DNA from: Macrostomum hystrix
Lineage: Eukaryota > Platyhelminthes > Macrostomidae
Length of the DNA stretch: 64,000 bases
Direction: 5' to 3'
Assembly (NCBI GenBank): GCA_950097015.1
Contig: CATNEN010000001.1
Coordinates: 17,922,501-17,986,500, forward strand
Shown: in pieces, positions 27,608 to 34,249 of the stretch
Numbering within the stretch: the first letter of the stretch is position 1
How the letters are laid out: every line of letters begins with the position of its first letter
The notes under the pieces: generated by a model
What the model was told of the DNA's origin: nothing
Database searches by the model: none
The model's input: only the letters and a program-made list of their open reading frames with translations
Program-made: the position numbers and the translations under genes

Positions 27608-30600
27608 AACTCTGCTACAGAATCCTGGAGATACAGCCATTTCTTCTACAATTTCGGCAGAAACACCGTCCGCTTCTTCAAGGTAGGGAATAGCGAATCA
27701 TTTTCATTTTCATTCTAATTATAAAACAACATGCATCTACGAAACTCGGTATCACATATTTATTGACTTGTCGTTAATTTTTGCAGCTGGAGTCAAAGTG
27801 TTCTGATCACGCTTAGCAGGTAGAGAGTTTTTGTACTCGATTTTTACGCAAAGCAAAATTTTGTTTCAACCGTGCTTTGCTTGCTTTCTGTCTGTCATCA
27901 GCCTTTGGTTCTTGAGTCAGAAACTTTATGCAAGTTTTATAGACTTTGTTGGAGCCACATCTTTTCGTTTCTGCAGTTTAATGCTTAACTAGGGGACAGT
28001 CGGAGTATTTAGAAAATGTTAGCTTACGAACTCATGCATTGTAAATTCATTGCATCTACAAGTCACCGAGGACCCGTTCACTTTCAGCATATTTTCTACT
28101 CTGAATCCTGAGTCTTTGAGCTATATAAAGCTAATGTCTTCATCGAAAAAGGAGTGTATTGTCAAGAAAAAAGATAATACAGCCCCTGTCTAACAGATTT
28201 AGTCCCTGTCTAACAGATTTAGATCCTGTCTAACAGATTTAGATCTTGTCTAACAGATTTAGATCTTGTCTAACAGATTTAGATCTTGTCTAACAGATTT
28301 AGTCCCTGTCTAACAGATTTAGATCTTGTCTAACAGATTTAGATCCTGTCTAACGAATTTAGTCCCTGTCTAACGAATTTAGATCCTGTCTAACAGATTT
28401 AGATCCTGTCTAACAGATTTAGTCCCTGTCTAACAGATTTAGATCCTGTCTAACAGATTTAGATCCTGTCTAACAGATTTAGTCCCTGTCTAACAGATTT
28501 AGATCCTGTCTAACAGATTTAGATCTTGTCTAACAGATTTAAATCTTGTCTAACAGATTTAGTCCCCGTCTAACAGATTTAGATCTTGTCTAACAGATTT
28601 AGATCCTGTTTAACGAATTTAGTCCCTGTCTAACAGATTTAGTCCCTGTCTAACAGATTTAGTCCCTGTCTAACAGATTTAGTCCCTGTCTAACAGATTT
28701 AGTCCCTGTCTAGCGAATTTAGATCCTGTCTAACAGATTTAGACCCTGTTTAACAGATTTAGATCCTGTCTAACAGATCTAGATCCTGTCTAACAGATTT
28801 AGATCTTGTCTAACAGATTTAGCCCCTGTCTAACAGATTTAGATCCTGTCTAACAGATTTAGTCCCTGTCTAACAGATTTAGTCCCTGTCTAACAGATTT
28901 AGTCCCTGTCTAACAGATTTAGTCCCTGTCTAACAGATTTCGTCCCTGTCTAGCGAATTTAGATCCTGTCTAACAGATTTAGATCCTGTCTAACAGATTT
29001 AGATCTTGTCTAACAGATTTAGATCCTGTCTAACGAATTTAGATCCTGTCTAACAGATTTAGATCCTGTCTAACAGATTTAGATCCTGTCTAACAGATTT
29101 AGTCCCTGTCTAACAGATTTAGTCCCTGTCTAACAGATTTAGTCCCTGTCTAACAGATTTAGATCCTGTCTAACAGATTTAGATCTTGTCTAACAGATTT
29201 AGATCCTGTCTAACAGATTTAGTCCCTGTCTAACAGATTTAGTCCCTGTCTAACAGATTTAGTCCCTGTCTAACAGATTTAGTCCCTGTCTAACAGATTT
29301 AGTCCCTGTCTAGCGAATTTAGATCCTGTCTAACAGATTTAGATCCTGTCTAACAGATTTAGATCTTGTCTAACAGATTTAGATCCTGTCTAACGAATTT
29401 AGATCCTGTCTAACAGATTTAGATCCTGTCTAACAGATTTAGATCCTGTCTAACAGATTTAGTCCCTGTCTAACAGATTTAGTCCCTGTCTAACAGATTT
29501 AGTCCCTGTCTAACAGATTTAGATCCTGTCTAACAGATTTAGATCTTGTCTAACAGATTTAGATCCTGTCTAACGAATTTAGATCCTGTCTAACAGATTT
29601 AGATCCTGTTTAACAGATTTAGATCCTGTCTAACAGATTTAGTCCCTGTCTAACAGATTTAGTCCCTGTCTAACAGATTTAGATCCTGTCTAAGAGATTT
29701 AGATCCTGTCTAACAGGTTTAGATCCTGTCTAACAGATTTAGTCCCTGTCTAACAGATTTAGATCCTGTCTAACAGATTTAGTCCCTGTCTAACAGATTT
29801 AGTCCCTGTCTAACAGATTTAGATCCTGTCTAACAGATTTAGATCTTGTCTAACAGATATAGATCCTGTCTAACAGATTTAGTCCCTGTCTAACAGATTT
29901 AGATCCTGTCTAACAGGTTTAGATCCTGTCTAACAGATTTAGATCCTGTCTAACAGATTTAGATCCTGTCTAACAGATTTAGATCTTGTCTAACAGATAT
30001 AGATCCTGTCTAACAGATTTAGTCCCTGTCTAACAGATTTAGATCCTGTCTAACAGGTTTAGATCCTGTCTAACAGATTTAGTCCCTGTCTAACAGATTT
30101 AGTCCCTGTCTAACAGATTTAGATCTTGTCTAACAGATTTAGTCCCTGTCTAACAGATTTAGATCCTGTCTAACAGATTTAGATCCTGTCTAACAGATTT
30201 AGATCCTGTCTAATAGATTTAGTCCCTGTCTAACAGATTTAGTCCCTGTCTAACAGATTTAGATCCTGTCTAACAGATTTAGATCTTGTCTAACAGATTT
30301 AGTCCCTGTCTAACAGCTTTAGATCCTGTCTAACAAGTTTAGATCCTGTCTAACAGATTTAGATCCTGTCTTACATATTCTAGTATTTTCACTTGTCTTC
30401 AAAATGGCTGAAATTGTATTTTCATAGGATAGGATTTTCATGAAAATATTCATGGATGAAATATAAAGTTACTAGACTCGATTTTTAATTCATCATTTAT
30501 AAGCGTGAATTTCATTCAAGTGTCTATAATATATATTATATGTGCTTATTGCTTTCAGTGAACTTCAGTTTGATTAAAATAATATGGTGTTAATCAGCTG

Positions 30601-33416
30601 CATCAAGAGAAGAAAGAAAACTAATTTGAGCTAGTTTCTTATCGGTTGATCGGTTGAATTATCGAATAATTGTTTTGAACCAATCAGAAGCGTCCTGTTT
30701 TGGTTACAGGCGTGAGGTGGGTGACCAATGTACATTCGATCGCACACACACTCAATAAATTTATTTCAAGACGCTCAGGCCGATCCTTGTGGCAAAGGCT
30801 AGCGGCCAGCCAATTAAAATTGAGCTACTTGTCGCCAAACGCGCCAGGCACCTCGTTCAGGTATTTTGCGATTCGCGCAGTGCAGTTGAAACGTTGCCAT
30901 GAAGAGCTTCTGTGCAACCCTGGAAACGCAAAGTCTACTAACAAATTTAGTCTGGAGTCTGCGTGTTCCCTTTAGCTGCTAACCGAATGAATAGTTTAGT
31001 TTCTTTATATTTTTTTCTGTTGAGCTGTGAAGTAGCGAAGGGTACATTAAACTACTATGTACATTAAGCTACTATGTACATTAAGCTACTATGCACATTA
31101 AGCTACTGTGTACATTAAGCTACTATGTACATTAAGCTACTGTGTACATTAAGCTACTGTGTACATTAAGCTACTTTGTTCATTAAGCTACTATGTACAT
31201 TAAGCTACTGTGTACATTAAGCTACTATGTACATTAAGCTACTATGTACATTAAGCTACTATGTACATTAAGCTACTGTGTACATTAAGCTACTATGTAC
31301 ATTAAGCTACTGTGTACATTAAGCTACTTTGTACATTAAGCTACTATGTACATTAAGCTACTGTGTACATTAAGCTACTATGTACATTAAGCTACTATGT
31401 ACATTAAGCTACTGTGTACATTAAGCTACTATGTACATTAAGCAACTATGTACATTAAGCTACTGTGTACATTAAGCTACTATGTACATTAAGCTACATT
31501 AAGTTCTGTCAGTTTGTGCACAAGTTGTGTTTTAAAAGGAGTTTCTCGTCTTTTTAGCTTGGCATAATGTTTGTTGAATTTAGGAGATAGTTACAAACAA
31601 GCAGTTTGTGCGCAATTTCAAAACGGTGCAATAACATAGATTTACTAACACCAAGAAATTATTAATTTTCTGATTTTACAAACAATTTTTTTCGTTAAAA
31701 TTTATTTTTGTTTTAACGAAAAAGGCCACAGCACAGCGCAATAGTAAGCTTTTTTCATGCTTTTTTTTCAAGCAGTAATGACCTACTTTTTCTACTCGCA
31801 GTAGCTAATTGGCGACTTAAACTATGTATAGAAGGTTCATTACTATGTAGGAAATTGTTTGGAATCAGTGAGATAACAAAAACTCTACGGTTAGATATAA
31901 GACAGAACCCTGTTAGACAGGACAGAACCCTGTTAGGCAGGACAGAATCCTGTTAGACAGGACAGAATGTTGTTAGACAGGACAGAATCCTGTTAGACAG
32001 GACAGAATCCTGTTAGACAGGACAGAATCCTGTTAGGCAGGACAGAATCCTGTTAGACAGGACAGAATCCTGTTAGACAGGACAGAATCCTACTCGGCAG
32101 CTAAAGCCAATTTAATTGACAATAGCAAGATGAAATTCCGCAGGTATTTTCCGCCGCACGAACCGAGCGTTTCAGTGCCGCTCCCAAACGCCCCGTCCGC
32201 AACCGAGCTTGTGAATTTAAGAAGACAGAGAAACTCAGCTGCAGCTGCTGCCGCTGCTGCCGCTGCCGCTGCCGTTGCTGCCTCCGCCAACGCCGATGCC
32301 ACCTCCTCAGCAGGATTATCGACTGCATCAGCTGCGGCCGCTGTTTCAGCACAGGCAGCATCGTCAACACCTGACCTGGATGACTCTGGCTCGAGTGTTC
32401 AGCAGCAGCAGCATCAACATCCCAGGTTTGTGAGGCAGCAGCCGCGAAGCAGTTCAATGCGTGTCCGACTGCAGACAGCGGCCGGTGCAGCCGTGCCTCA
32501 CCAGGCACCGGTGGCTAATTCCATTCCTCTGGCCAGCATACTCAAGAAACCGGGCGGATCTGCTAGTGAGCAGTTTTCTTTGCCAAAACTTTCTGTCATT
32601 TCTTCAAATCGTATTCCTCACTGCAGGAGGGCTGCGGGCAATGGCACTGTCATTTAGTGACAGTAGACACGCAGCCAGCGAGGAGGCAATTCTGCCAATT
32701 CCGCTGACTCCTGAGCACAAGCTCACACAGGTGTGTACATCTGCCCGGACATTTTCATCGCCAGGCAGTGTACACTTTCACTGTGCCTTGAGGTTGGCCT
32801 TCAATTAAGAGCGTGAATCGCACAAGCCTTCACTCCGCGGCTGCGCCCCTACATAAATGTGATGTGGCCTAGCCGCAGAATCGAGCTTAGGGACCTTGGT
32901 TCGAGAGGCAAAGAGAAACTATTGTTATAATGCTACTAATGATTAATTTTGGCAGTTTCATAGAATCAACATCGGTAAATTCGAATTCCAGGTGATTTAT
33001 CGCAGCTGTGCTCATCAGCCAGCCAGTCTCTTCACCGCCAGCAGCAGCGGAGGACCTCTTTGACAACGGACGAGTCGCCCAGTCTGGCTGGCGGGCGGTC
33101 GGACGAGATTCGGCAACTGCGTGGCGAAGTCGGCGACCTCAAGCGGAGCCTGTCTCAGCTGCACAACCGGCTTGAGATGCTCACAGACCTACTCAGAGAG
33201 CGCGTGCCAACGTCTCAGTCCAGAGCTCAAGCTCACGGCAGGACGACAAGGTGGAGTCCGCCGACTCCTCCGCGTCAGCCGGTTGAATCTCCTGGCTCCG
33301 CCGGACGGGTTTCAATCGTCGAAGTTCGGCCGCAAGATTCGCCGATTCTGCAGCGGGAATCGGATGAAGAAGCTGACAATCAGTTCCTGCGTCCTCTGCT
33401 GCCATCGGTGGAGTGA
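2..33416 (+). CDS. Elk: Elk-type (KCNH) voltage-gated potassium channel, 13 exons, 5' partial
   Basis: Spliced gene; join 2-92, 2282-2428, 6068-6348, 9002-9254, 10897-11078, 12845-13043, 15051-15362, 20304-20503, 20581-20830, 26029-26243, 27336-27682, 32144-32565, 32992-33416. Seen in order: second half of an N-terminal PAS domain ([20 protein letters not shown]), acidic linker, S1-S6 with charged S4 ([12 protein letters not shown]), filter SIGFGN, C-linker, cyclic-nucleotide-binding-homology domain, and a long tail with Glu, Gln and Ala runs and a terminal coiled coil. The PAS text, [33 protein letters not shown] and VRSLTYCD are typical of the ELK subfamily (KCNH3/4/8) rather than EAG or ERG. 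Every junction is phase-consistent; only the join of exons 6 and 7 is ambiguous. ELK channels are tetrameric plasma-membrane K+ channels active near resting potential; their CNBHD does not respond to cyclic nucleotide. The PAS-cap and first PAS half lie upstream of the window. Confidence 0.93.
153..955. repeat. about 38-42-bp minisatellite in Elk intron 1
   Basis: About 20 copies of a unit containing GTCAGCTGGTTAATGAGG and a 14-bp palindrome TGTCATATATGACA (or near-palindrome TGTCATTTATGACA), with a (GT)n stretch of variable length between. Confidence 0.95.
956..1545. other. unique intronic sequence of Elk intron 1
   Basis: No exon-like segment with family similarity and no repeat seen. Small open frames on both strands here lack recognisable features. 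Confidence 0.6.
1551..2245. repeat. 10-bp array (ATCACACTCC)n in Elk intron 1
   Basis: About 70 copies of ATCACACTCC with variants (ACTGC, ACCCC, TTACAATCC). It ends about 35 bp before the next exon. The His/Ser/Thr-rich open frames here are repeat artefacts. Confidence 0.95.
2282..2428 (+). CDS. Elk: Elk exon: end of PAS domain
   Basis: Acceptor CACAG at 2277-2281, donor GTGAGT at 2429. Reads [20 protein letters not shown] followed by [13 protein letters not shown], an almost textbook ELK PAS C-terminal half, then a short Gly/Pro/Ser segment. Phase 1 in and phase 1 out. The 16-bp minisatellite of the next intron begins about 40 bp after the donor. Confidence 0.93.
2465..4064. repeat. 16-bp minisatellite in Elk intron 2
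   Basis: About 100 copies of ACAGGAAGAAGGATGT and variants (GCAGGAAGAAGGATGT, ACAGAAGGAAGGATGT). The unit has no stop and 16 is not a multiple of 3, so long frames open in several frames on both strands. Confidence 0.95.
4065..4640. other. unique intronic sequence of Elk intron 2
   Basis: No recognisable gene or repeat; moderately GC-rich around 4140-4500. Confidence 0.5.
4645..5390. repeat. 21-bp minisatellite in Elk intron 2
   Basis: Units built from ATCTACCAATCTATCTGCAA plus one base, with frequent CTATCTATC variants; about 35 copies. Confidence 0.95.
5391..5930. other. unique intronic sequence of Elk intron 2
   Basis: No repeat array and no exon-like segment recognised between the 21-bp array and the 39-bp repeats. 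Confidence 0.5.
5931..6067 (+). repeat. 39-bp in-frame repeat at the Elk exon 3 acceptor
   Basis: Copies of TTCCTGACCAATCAGA and flanks start every 39 bp (GACCAATC at 5941, 5980, 6019, 6058). The frame is the Elk frame and open, giving a 13-residue repeat with DQSEQ and PKTLP. AG dinucleotides at 5950, 6028 and 6067 share one phase. Confidence 0.9.
6068..6348 (+). CDS. Elk: Elk exon: acidic PAS-S1 linker
   Basis: Reads a Ser-rich stretch, an acidic run ([13 protein letters not shown]), then [19 protein letters not shown] and a Lys-rich end; [10 protein letters not shown] is the ELK hallmark before S1. The donor is GTTCGT at 6349 (phase 0). The start is uncertain: three GACCAATCAG acceptor candidates with AG ending at 5950, 6028 and 6067 all have the right phase, because the exon edge is made of 39-bp repeats. 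The frame is open back to a TGA at 5920. Confidence 0.8.
6465..7135. repeat. 15-bp minisatellite in Elk intron 3
   Basis: About 43 copies of CCCAAAATCCCGAAT and variants (ATTCCCAAAATCCCG, GAACCCCAAAATCCC). Because 15 is a multiple of 3, open frames on both strands read pentapeptide repeats; no sign these are translated. Confidence 0.95.
7136..7674. other. unique AT-rich intronic sequence of Elk intron 3
   Basis: No gene or repeat seen. Confidence 0.5.
7675..8800 (+). repeat. 20-bp minisatellite with CTGTTAGACAG core, Elk intron 3
   Basis: About 56 copies of TCCTGTTAGACAGGAGTGTA with T/A alternation in the last positions. The same core recurs in two arrays of intron 11. Confidence 0.97.
9002..9254 (+). 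CDS. Elk: Elk exon: S1 and first part of S2
   Basis: Acceptor AACAG ending 9001, donor GTGAGT at 9255. Reads [20 protein letters not shown], then S1 ([18 protein letters not shown]), a short extracellular loop with Ser/Gly and Lys residues, and the start of S2 ([11 protein letters not shown]). Phase 0 in, phase 1 out. A 22-bp repeat array follows within ten bases of the donor. Confidence 0.93.
9262..9760. repeat. 22-bp minisatellite in Elk intron 4
   Basis: About 23 copies of a unit containing CAGATCCCATCAGTGCCTCA. It starts right after the exon 4 donor. Confidence 0.95.
9761..10896. other. unique AT-rich remainder of Elk intron 4
   Basis: No exon, RNA gene or array recognised. Confidence 0.5.
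10897..11078 (+). CDS. Elk: Elk exon: end of S2, S3
   Basis: Acceptor TTTTTCAG ending 10896, donor GTGAGA at 11079. Reads [19 protein letters not shown], the conserved S2-S3 segment of KCNH channels, then S3 ([20 protein letters not shown]) and the S3-S4 linker up to SDLASKM. The Asp of DICINF completes the S2 acidic motif across the splice junction. Phase 1 in, phase 0 out. Confidence 0.93.
11079..12844. other. Elk intron 5, AT-rich, free of tandem arrays
   Basis: The only long Elk intron with no obvious minisatellite; nothing else recognised in it. Confidence 0.6.
12845..13043 (+). CDS. Elk: Elk exon: S4 voltage sensor and S5
   Basis: Acceptor TTCCAG ending 12844, donor GTGAGT at 13044. 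S4 reads [16 protein letters not shown] with basic residues every third position, followed by IDRYAQYS (S4-S5 linker) and S5 ([20 protein letters not shown]), then WLVIGRK. AHW.ACIW..IG is invariant in KCNH channels. Phase 0 in, phase 1 out with this donor. Confidence 0.93.
13190..13735. repeat. 22-24-bp minisatellite in Elk intron 6
   Basis: Core GGGAATTCCTTCGGGG plus ATCCAT or TTCCAT, 22 to 24 bp per unit, about ten good copies (13430-13670) flanked by degenerate GATTCC copies from about 13190. Confidence 0.93.
13736..14520. other. unique intronic sequence of Elk intron 6
   Basis: No exon or array recognised. Confidence 0.5.
14525..14985. repeat. 21-bp minisatellite with 5'-splice-site-like junctions, Elk intron 6
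   Basis: About 20 copies of CAGTTAAACAGGTAAACCTC plus one base; each contains ACAGGTAAAC, close to a consensus donor. Confidence 0.93.
15051..15362 (+). CDS. Elk: Elk exon: turret, pore helix, selectivity filter, start of S6
   Basis: Contains GWINKL, a long Ser/Thr/Gly/Asp-rich turret with NFS and NES sequons and two Cys, then [19 protein letters not shown] with the KCNH filter, [12 protein letters not shown] and the start of S6. The donor is GTGAGG at 15363 (phase 1). The better-looking acceptor TTTTAATCCCCAG at 15063 would need phase 2, but the upstream exon leaves phase 1; the acceptor ending 15050 (AATCTCAG) restores the frame and is chosen here. Alternatively the previous exon may use a weaker donor at 13048. 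Confidence 0.85.
15385..15436. repeat. left fragment of about 60-bp degenerate repeat, interrupted by the retrotransposon
   Basis: TAGAGAATTGACGTGTTAGG here matches TAGAGAATTGAGGTGTTAGG just right of the element (19960-19978). Confidence 0.75.
15437..15643 (-). repeat. 3' LTR of the retrotransposon (left copy), 207 bp
   Basis: Begins TGTAGTGCAG and ends CAGTGCACTACA; the outer nine bases TGTAGTGCA and TGCACTACA are perfect inverted repeats. Sequence equals the right copy. Confidence 0.96.
15644..15656 (-). other. polypurine tract of the retrotransposon
   Basis: On the minus strand CTGAGGGGGAGAGA abuts the 3' LTR, the position and composition expected for the plus-strand primer site. Confidence 0.8.
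15768..19721 (-). CDS. Gag-Pol polyprotein of the Ty3/gypsy-like element (1317 aa)
   Basis: One frame encodes all proteins. Gag with helical capsid-like part (about 20-180); zinc knuckles near 220-255 (irregular CIRCGAPGH...C, then canonical [14 protein letters not shown]); protease LVDSGAD near 307; reverse transcriptase about 430-610 with [12 protein letters not shown] and [10 protein letters not shown] near 593, where the usual aromatic of Y-x-D-D is Ile; RNase H about 710-840 ([28 protein letters not shown]); integrase HHCC finger near 940-985 and catalytic Asp (VDVCGPF, about 1025), Asp (TTDNAT, about 1081), Glu (NGEVER, about 1117), spaced D35E. A PFDPRPW segment near 1260 resembles the GPY/F module. 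No frameshift between gag and pol. Copies itself through RNA into new genomic sites. Confidence 0.96.
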   Translation of the reverse strand: MASQVSIQTPPALDLRTDPSTAQTKWKKWLAQFQLFAVAAGIDDKKRLRQLLLYTAGEDLQAIAAGLTNEAAGKDIDTLVVALNQHFDGKRNLPFTRYQFRLCTQRPGEPIDDWLQRLKDAADCCAFGDLRESLIRDQVIACCSSDQLRRKLLAIDNVDLEQAVRAARAMEAAEAQASVMEANDASVQRLRRQEAGAAAPAARRPTGQPQDKQPNGRQTRCIRCGAPGHRTCSAAEGKTCNRCGKRNHLARACLSRPKEDVHALQADSDSSAAEDGVFCLTVAATGTAAAGAQTSVFVGSTQLPVLVDSGADCNIITEQAWRTLPGPPQLQATRTKIFAFRSPKPLSTLGACSLRVSTGQNSRTVRFIVVPGGGTNILGREASTALRLLSLGPQVHAIEATETEDPAIQAVVRQFPELFRGLGKVKDVSVQINIKSDARPICHPPSRVPVHLREALDRELDEQEQLGIIQPVEGPTPWVSRIVVVPKEDGKSVRITQDLRDVNKAALRERHQIPTFEEATSDMAGSSIFSKLDIFKAFHQIEISEDSRKYFVFSTPRGMRQLTRLSMGFASASEILQRVMQRVLEGLTGVKWIHDDIIVHSRDLKAHKTHVAACLTRLREHGITLNGSKCRWGIGKAKFMAMTLSKFGIQPSQEKIAELQAFKDPQSVKEVRSFLGLANHLEKFMPQLADMAEPLRRLTRKGQEFVWDSEQQQAFQNVKDCISESRTLAFFDKQLPTELVVDASPAGVGAILQQRHPGGQTRPVAYASRTLSEVERRYSQIEREALGVKFGCLKFAFYLEGCPHFDVYTDHKPLLGIYRPDSRPPPRLERIMLQTQHFSFTLHYRKGEDNPADPLSRNPLPETSPGMDVAAETRLLNAVVQAATPKGLTMDRIRAATERDPALTVVMQALATGHWRCGAAAPAHSFRSLKDELSVHDGVVLRGSKIVIPAELQQLTIALAHQGHLGQKKTCDRLQRKVWWPGMTQQVEVVVSRCRPCQAARPDGAVKQPPMQPTPLPPGPWQSLSVDVCGPFPTGENVVVLVDYFSRYPDTYVVRSLTSASIITCAMASFSRFGVPQQITTDNATYFTSEEFKEFLDGLGVQHRRVTPLYPAANGEVERFNRSLNKCVNAAAAEGKDWRRAIHEWLLGYRNSVHRGTGRSPNDLMFNRAVGDLLPAGPAEQLDDAGRQLQRHDRSYKQAMRRATDKRRAAAPHGIAAGARVLLRNRGKAKLRCPFDPRPWLVKAVHGDALTLERGEAVLRRHVTETKPLCECPWEPDEPRDGRPAHPQPATDGGATDGAIAQRPHPRQAKRHICYKE
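19703..19720 (-). other. probable primer-binding site overlapping the gag start
   Basis: On the minus strand TGGCATCGCAAGTCAGT starts one base after the 5' LTR; TGG is the complement of tRNA CCA. The first TG of TGG belongs to the ATG of gag. The tRNA is not identified. Confidence 0.55.
19722..19928 (-). repeat. 5' LTR of the retrotransposon (right copy), 207 bp
   Basis: Same 207 bases as 15437-15643. On the minus strand a TATATAAC box lies near 19777-19784, a plausible element promoter. The gag start codon follows directly. Confidence 0.96.
19929..20275. repeat. degenerate about 60-bp repeat in Elk intron 7, right part
   Basis: Five to six copies with GTAGAGAATTGAGGTGTT and CAATTATCGATCCTAATTAC elements, divergent. 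Confidence 0.8.
20304..20503 (+). CDS. Elk: Elk exon: S6 end and C-linker
   Basis: Acceptor CTGCCAG ending 20303, donor GTTAGT at 20504. Reads [20 protein letters not shown] (S6 cytoplasmic end, the KCNH gate region), then [14 protein letters not shown] and [19 protein letters not shown] of the C-linker helices. The first codon GCG is completed by a G from the previous exon, 4.9 kb upstream across an intron that carries the retrotransposon. Confidence 0.94.
20581..20830 (+). CDS. Elk: Elk exon: C-linker end and CNBHD beta roll
   Basis: Follows a 77-bp intron (20504-20580), the only short one in the gene. Reads [20 protein letters not shown], then [38 protein letters not shown] and [17 protein letters not shown]. 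These are the C-linker helices and the first beta strands of the cyclic-nucleotide-binding-homology domain. Phase 0 in, phase 1 out (donor GTGAGC at 20831). A 5.1-kb 21-bp array begins about 55 bp later. Confidence 0.94.
20885..25975. repeat. 5.1-kb 21-bp minisatellite in Elk intron 9
   Basis: About 242 copies of GATCAGATGTTGAAATTTAG plus one base, with variants TTGAAA/CTGAAA/TATAAA/TTTAAA and TTTAGG/TTTGGG/TCTGGG. It fills nearly all of the intron. One frame is open for 1701 codons but is not in the Elk frame and has no start context. Confidence 0.97.
26029..26243 (+). CDS. Elk: Elk exon: CNBHD second half
   Basis: Acceptor CTATCCAG ending 26028, donor GTCAGC at 26244. Reads [28 protein letters not shown] and [28 protein letters not shown] corresponds to the strand that folds back as intrinsic ligand in KCNH proteins (known for the family), and the rest is the C helix. 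Phase 1 in, phase 0 out. Confidence 0.93.
26398..26472 (-). other. tRNA-like sequence (pseudo-tRNA or SINE head) in Elk intron 10
   Basis: On the minus strand it shows an A-box-like TAGCCTTGTGGTTAG and an exact B-box GGTTCGATTCC at the right spacing, but anticodon and T stems pair poorly and there is no clean acceptor stem, so a functional tRNA is unlikely. Confidence 0.6.
26590..27175. repeat. 34-bp minisatellite in Elk intron 10
   Basis: About 15 copies of a unit made of AGTCTCATAAAAGTAC and AAAGCTTCCTAAAAGTAC (C/G variant at TCCT/TCCG). AAAGTAC occurs twice per unit. Confidence 0.95.
27336..27682 (+). CDS. Elk: Elk exon: acidic and polyglutamine C-terminal tail
   Basis: Acceptor AATTCTCAG ending 27335, donor GTAGGG at 27683, phase 0 in, phase 2 out. 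Reads [20 protein letters not shown] and further acidic residues; LTLPSI followed by Glu/Asp is a known ELK tail motif. It then has a pure run of about 15 Gln encoded mostly by CAG (about 27565-27607), followed by a Ser/Thr-rich end. The Gln run is likely polymorphic. Confidence 0.88.
27683..28180. other. unique sequence at the start of Elk intron 11
   Basis: AT-rich; no exon or array recognised. Confidence 0.5.
28183..30375 (-). repeat. 20-bp minisatellite with CTGTTAGACAG core (reverse orientation), Elk intron 11
   Basis: About 109 copies of AGATCCTGTCTAACAGATTT (variant AGTCCCTGTCTAACAGATTT). Its reverse complement contains CTGTTAGACAGGA, the core of the 7675-8800 array. Blocks such as the run around 28800-29100 reappear around 29160-29460, a higher-order duplication. 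Confidence 0.97.
30376..31045. other. unique sequence within Elk intron 11
   Basis: No recognisable exon; a short open frame at 30700-30975 shows no known domain. Confidence 0.5.
31046..31503. repeat. 17-bp minisatellite in Elk intron 11
   Basis: About 27 copies of TACATTAAGCTACTATG (variant ACTGTG). Confidence 0.95.
31504..31890. other. unique AT-rich sequence within Elk intron 11
   Basis: Nothing recognised. Confidence 0.5.
31900..32095 (+). repeat. 20-bp minisatellite with CTGTTAGACAG core, third array, Elk intron 11
   Basis: About 10 copies of TCCTGTTAGACAGGACAGAA. It ends about 50 bp before exon 12, in the same orientation as the 7675-8800 array and opposite to 28183-30375. Confidence 0.95.
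32144..32565 (+). CDS. Elk: Elk exon: polyalanine/Ser-rich C-terminal tail
   Basis: Acceptor TTCCGCAG ending 32143, donor GTGAGC at 32566. Phase 2 in and phase 1 out match both neighbours. It reads [19 protein letters not shown], a run of about 13 Ala, further Ala/Ser stretches, QQQQHQH and [13 protein letters not shown]. Family assignment rests on phase continuity and position; sequence conservation is low. Confidence 0.75.
32724..32910 (-). repeat. dispersed SINE-like repeat, copy A (Elk intron 12)
   Basis: Shares CACAGGTGTGTACATC, GGCAGTGTACACT and CACTGTGCCTTG in order with the inverse of 37685-37836. On the minus strand its far end is tRNA-like (CTAAGCTCGATTCTGCGG), fitting a tRNA-derived head and unique tail. 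Confidence 0.8.
32992..33416 (+). CDS. Elk: Elk terminal exon: C-terminal coiled coil and stop
   Basis: Acceptor AATTCCAG ending 32991, stop TGA 33414-33416. Contains [20 protein letters not shown] followed by [17 protein letters not shown], a heptad pattern fitting the C-terminal coiled coil of KCNH channels, then a Pro/Ser-rich tail ending LLPSVE. Phase 1 in. A possible AATAAA lies 530 bp downstream. Confidence 0.82.
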
Positions 33417-33949
33417 CTCGACTGTGTTGAACCATGCCTTCGAGCTGCTGACTTGTAAAAAATGCATGAAAAGTCCAAATAGCTCGTAATAATCGACATT
33501 CTCGGTTACGAAAATGTTTCTCGATGGTAAAATTTTTCTTAGAAACGAACCATTTATAACAAAGATGGGTACAAAATTTTTGGATGCTAAAACGGCTAAC
33601 GACTGTTATCATTTGATCGAAAGATTATAACAAAATCCTTGTTTTGTCACACGAATTTTCTGTTACTGTGCCAGCAATGGAAATTGTCTCAGCGATATAA
33701 TTTCTCGAAGTTAAAAAATTATTTTTAATTTTTTACCCTTAGTAGACCAAAATGTGCTGCGTATCTTCATTCAAATAAGAAGCTTTTCCTGAATCTATTA
33801 ACCACCTATTCAATCACTATGAAGACATTTCTGTACAATCTGCTGATTCCATTCTCATTGACTTTTAGATTTTTTTATTTTGTAAAAAAACACTTGAAAA
33901 TTCCTGTGTGAAAATATCGCTTTTTGCGTAAATCTTCGGTGTGACAACC

Positions 33950-33955
33950 AATAAA
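33950..33955 (+). terminator. possible Elk poly(A) signal AATAAA
   Basis: First AATAAA on the + strand after the Elk stop (534 bases downstream), in AT-rich sequence; positional evidence only. Confidence 0.45.
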
Positions 33956-34243
33956 ACAAAATAATAATTTGCAAAACTACTGCTCATAAATCTATCTCGT
34001 TATTTTTATGATCTGTACAGCTGGTTCTTTTGTCCAACTGATCTATTTTTGTTACGACATATTCAAACGAAAAAAAACGGAGAGACAGACGGTGCGCCGA
34101 AAAAGCCAATGCTTGTTTATGACCAGGCAATGAACGACAGTGATTTATTTTGGAATTTGTAGCTATTCAACAACACATTTAGATAGCACGGAACTATAGA
34201 AGGCAGAAAACGAATTGACATTCTATTAAAAAAATTAAGTCAC

Positions 34244-34249
34244 TTTATT
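34244..34249 (-). terminator. possible tetraspanin poly(A) signal AATAAA
   Basis: TTTATT on the + strand, about 480 bp downstream of the tetraspanin stop on the minus strand. Confidence 0.4.

Noticed and set aside
28183-30375. CRISPR-like array
   Set aside because: Direct 20-bp tandem repeats without unique spacers, in an animal gene.
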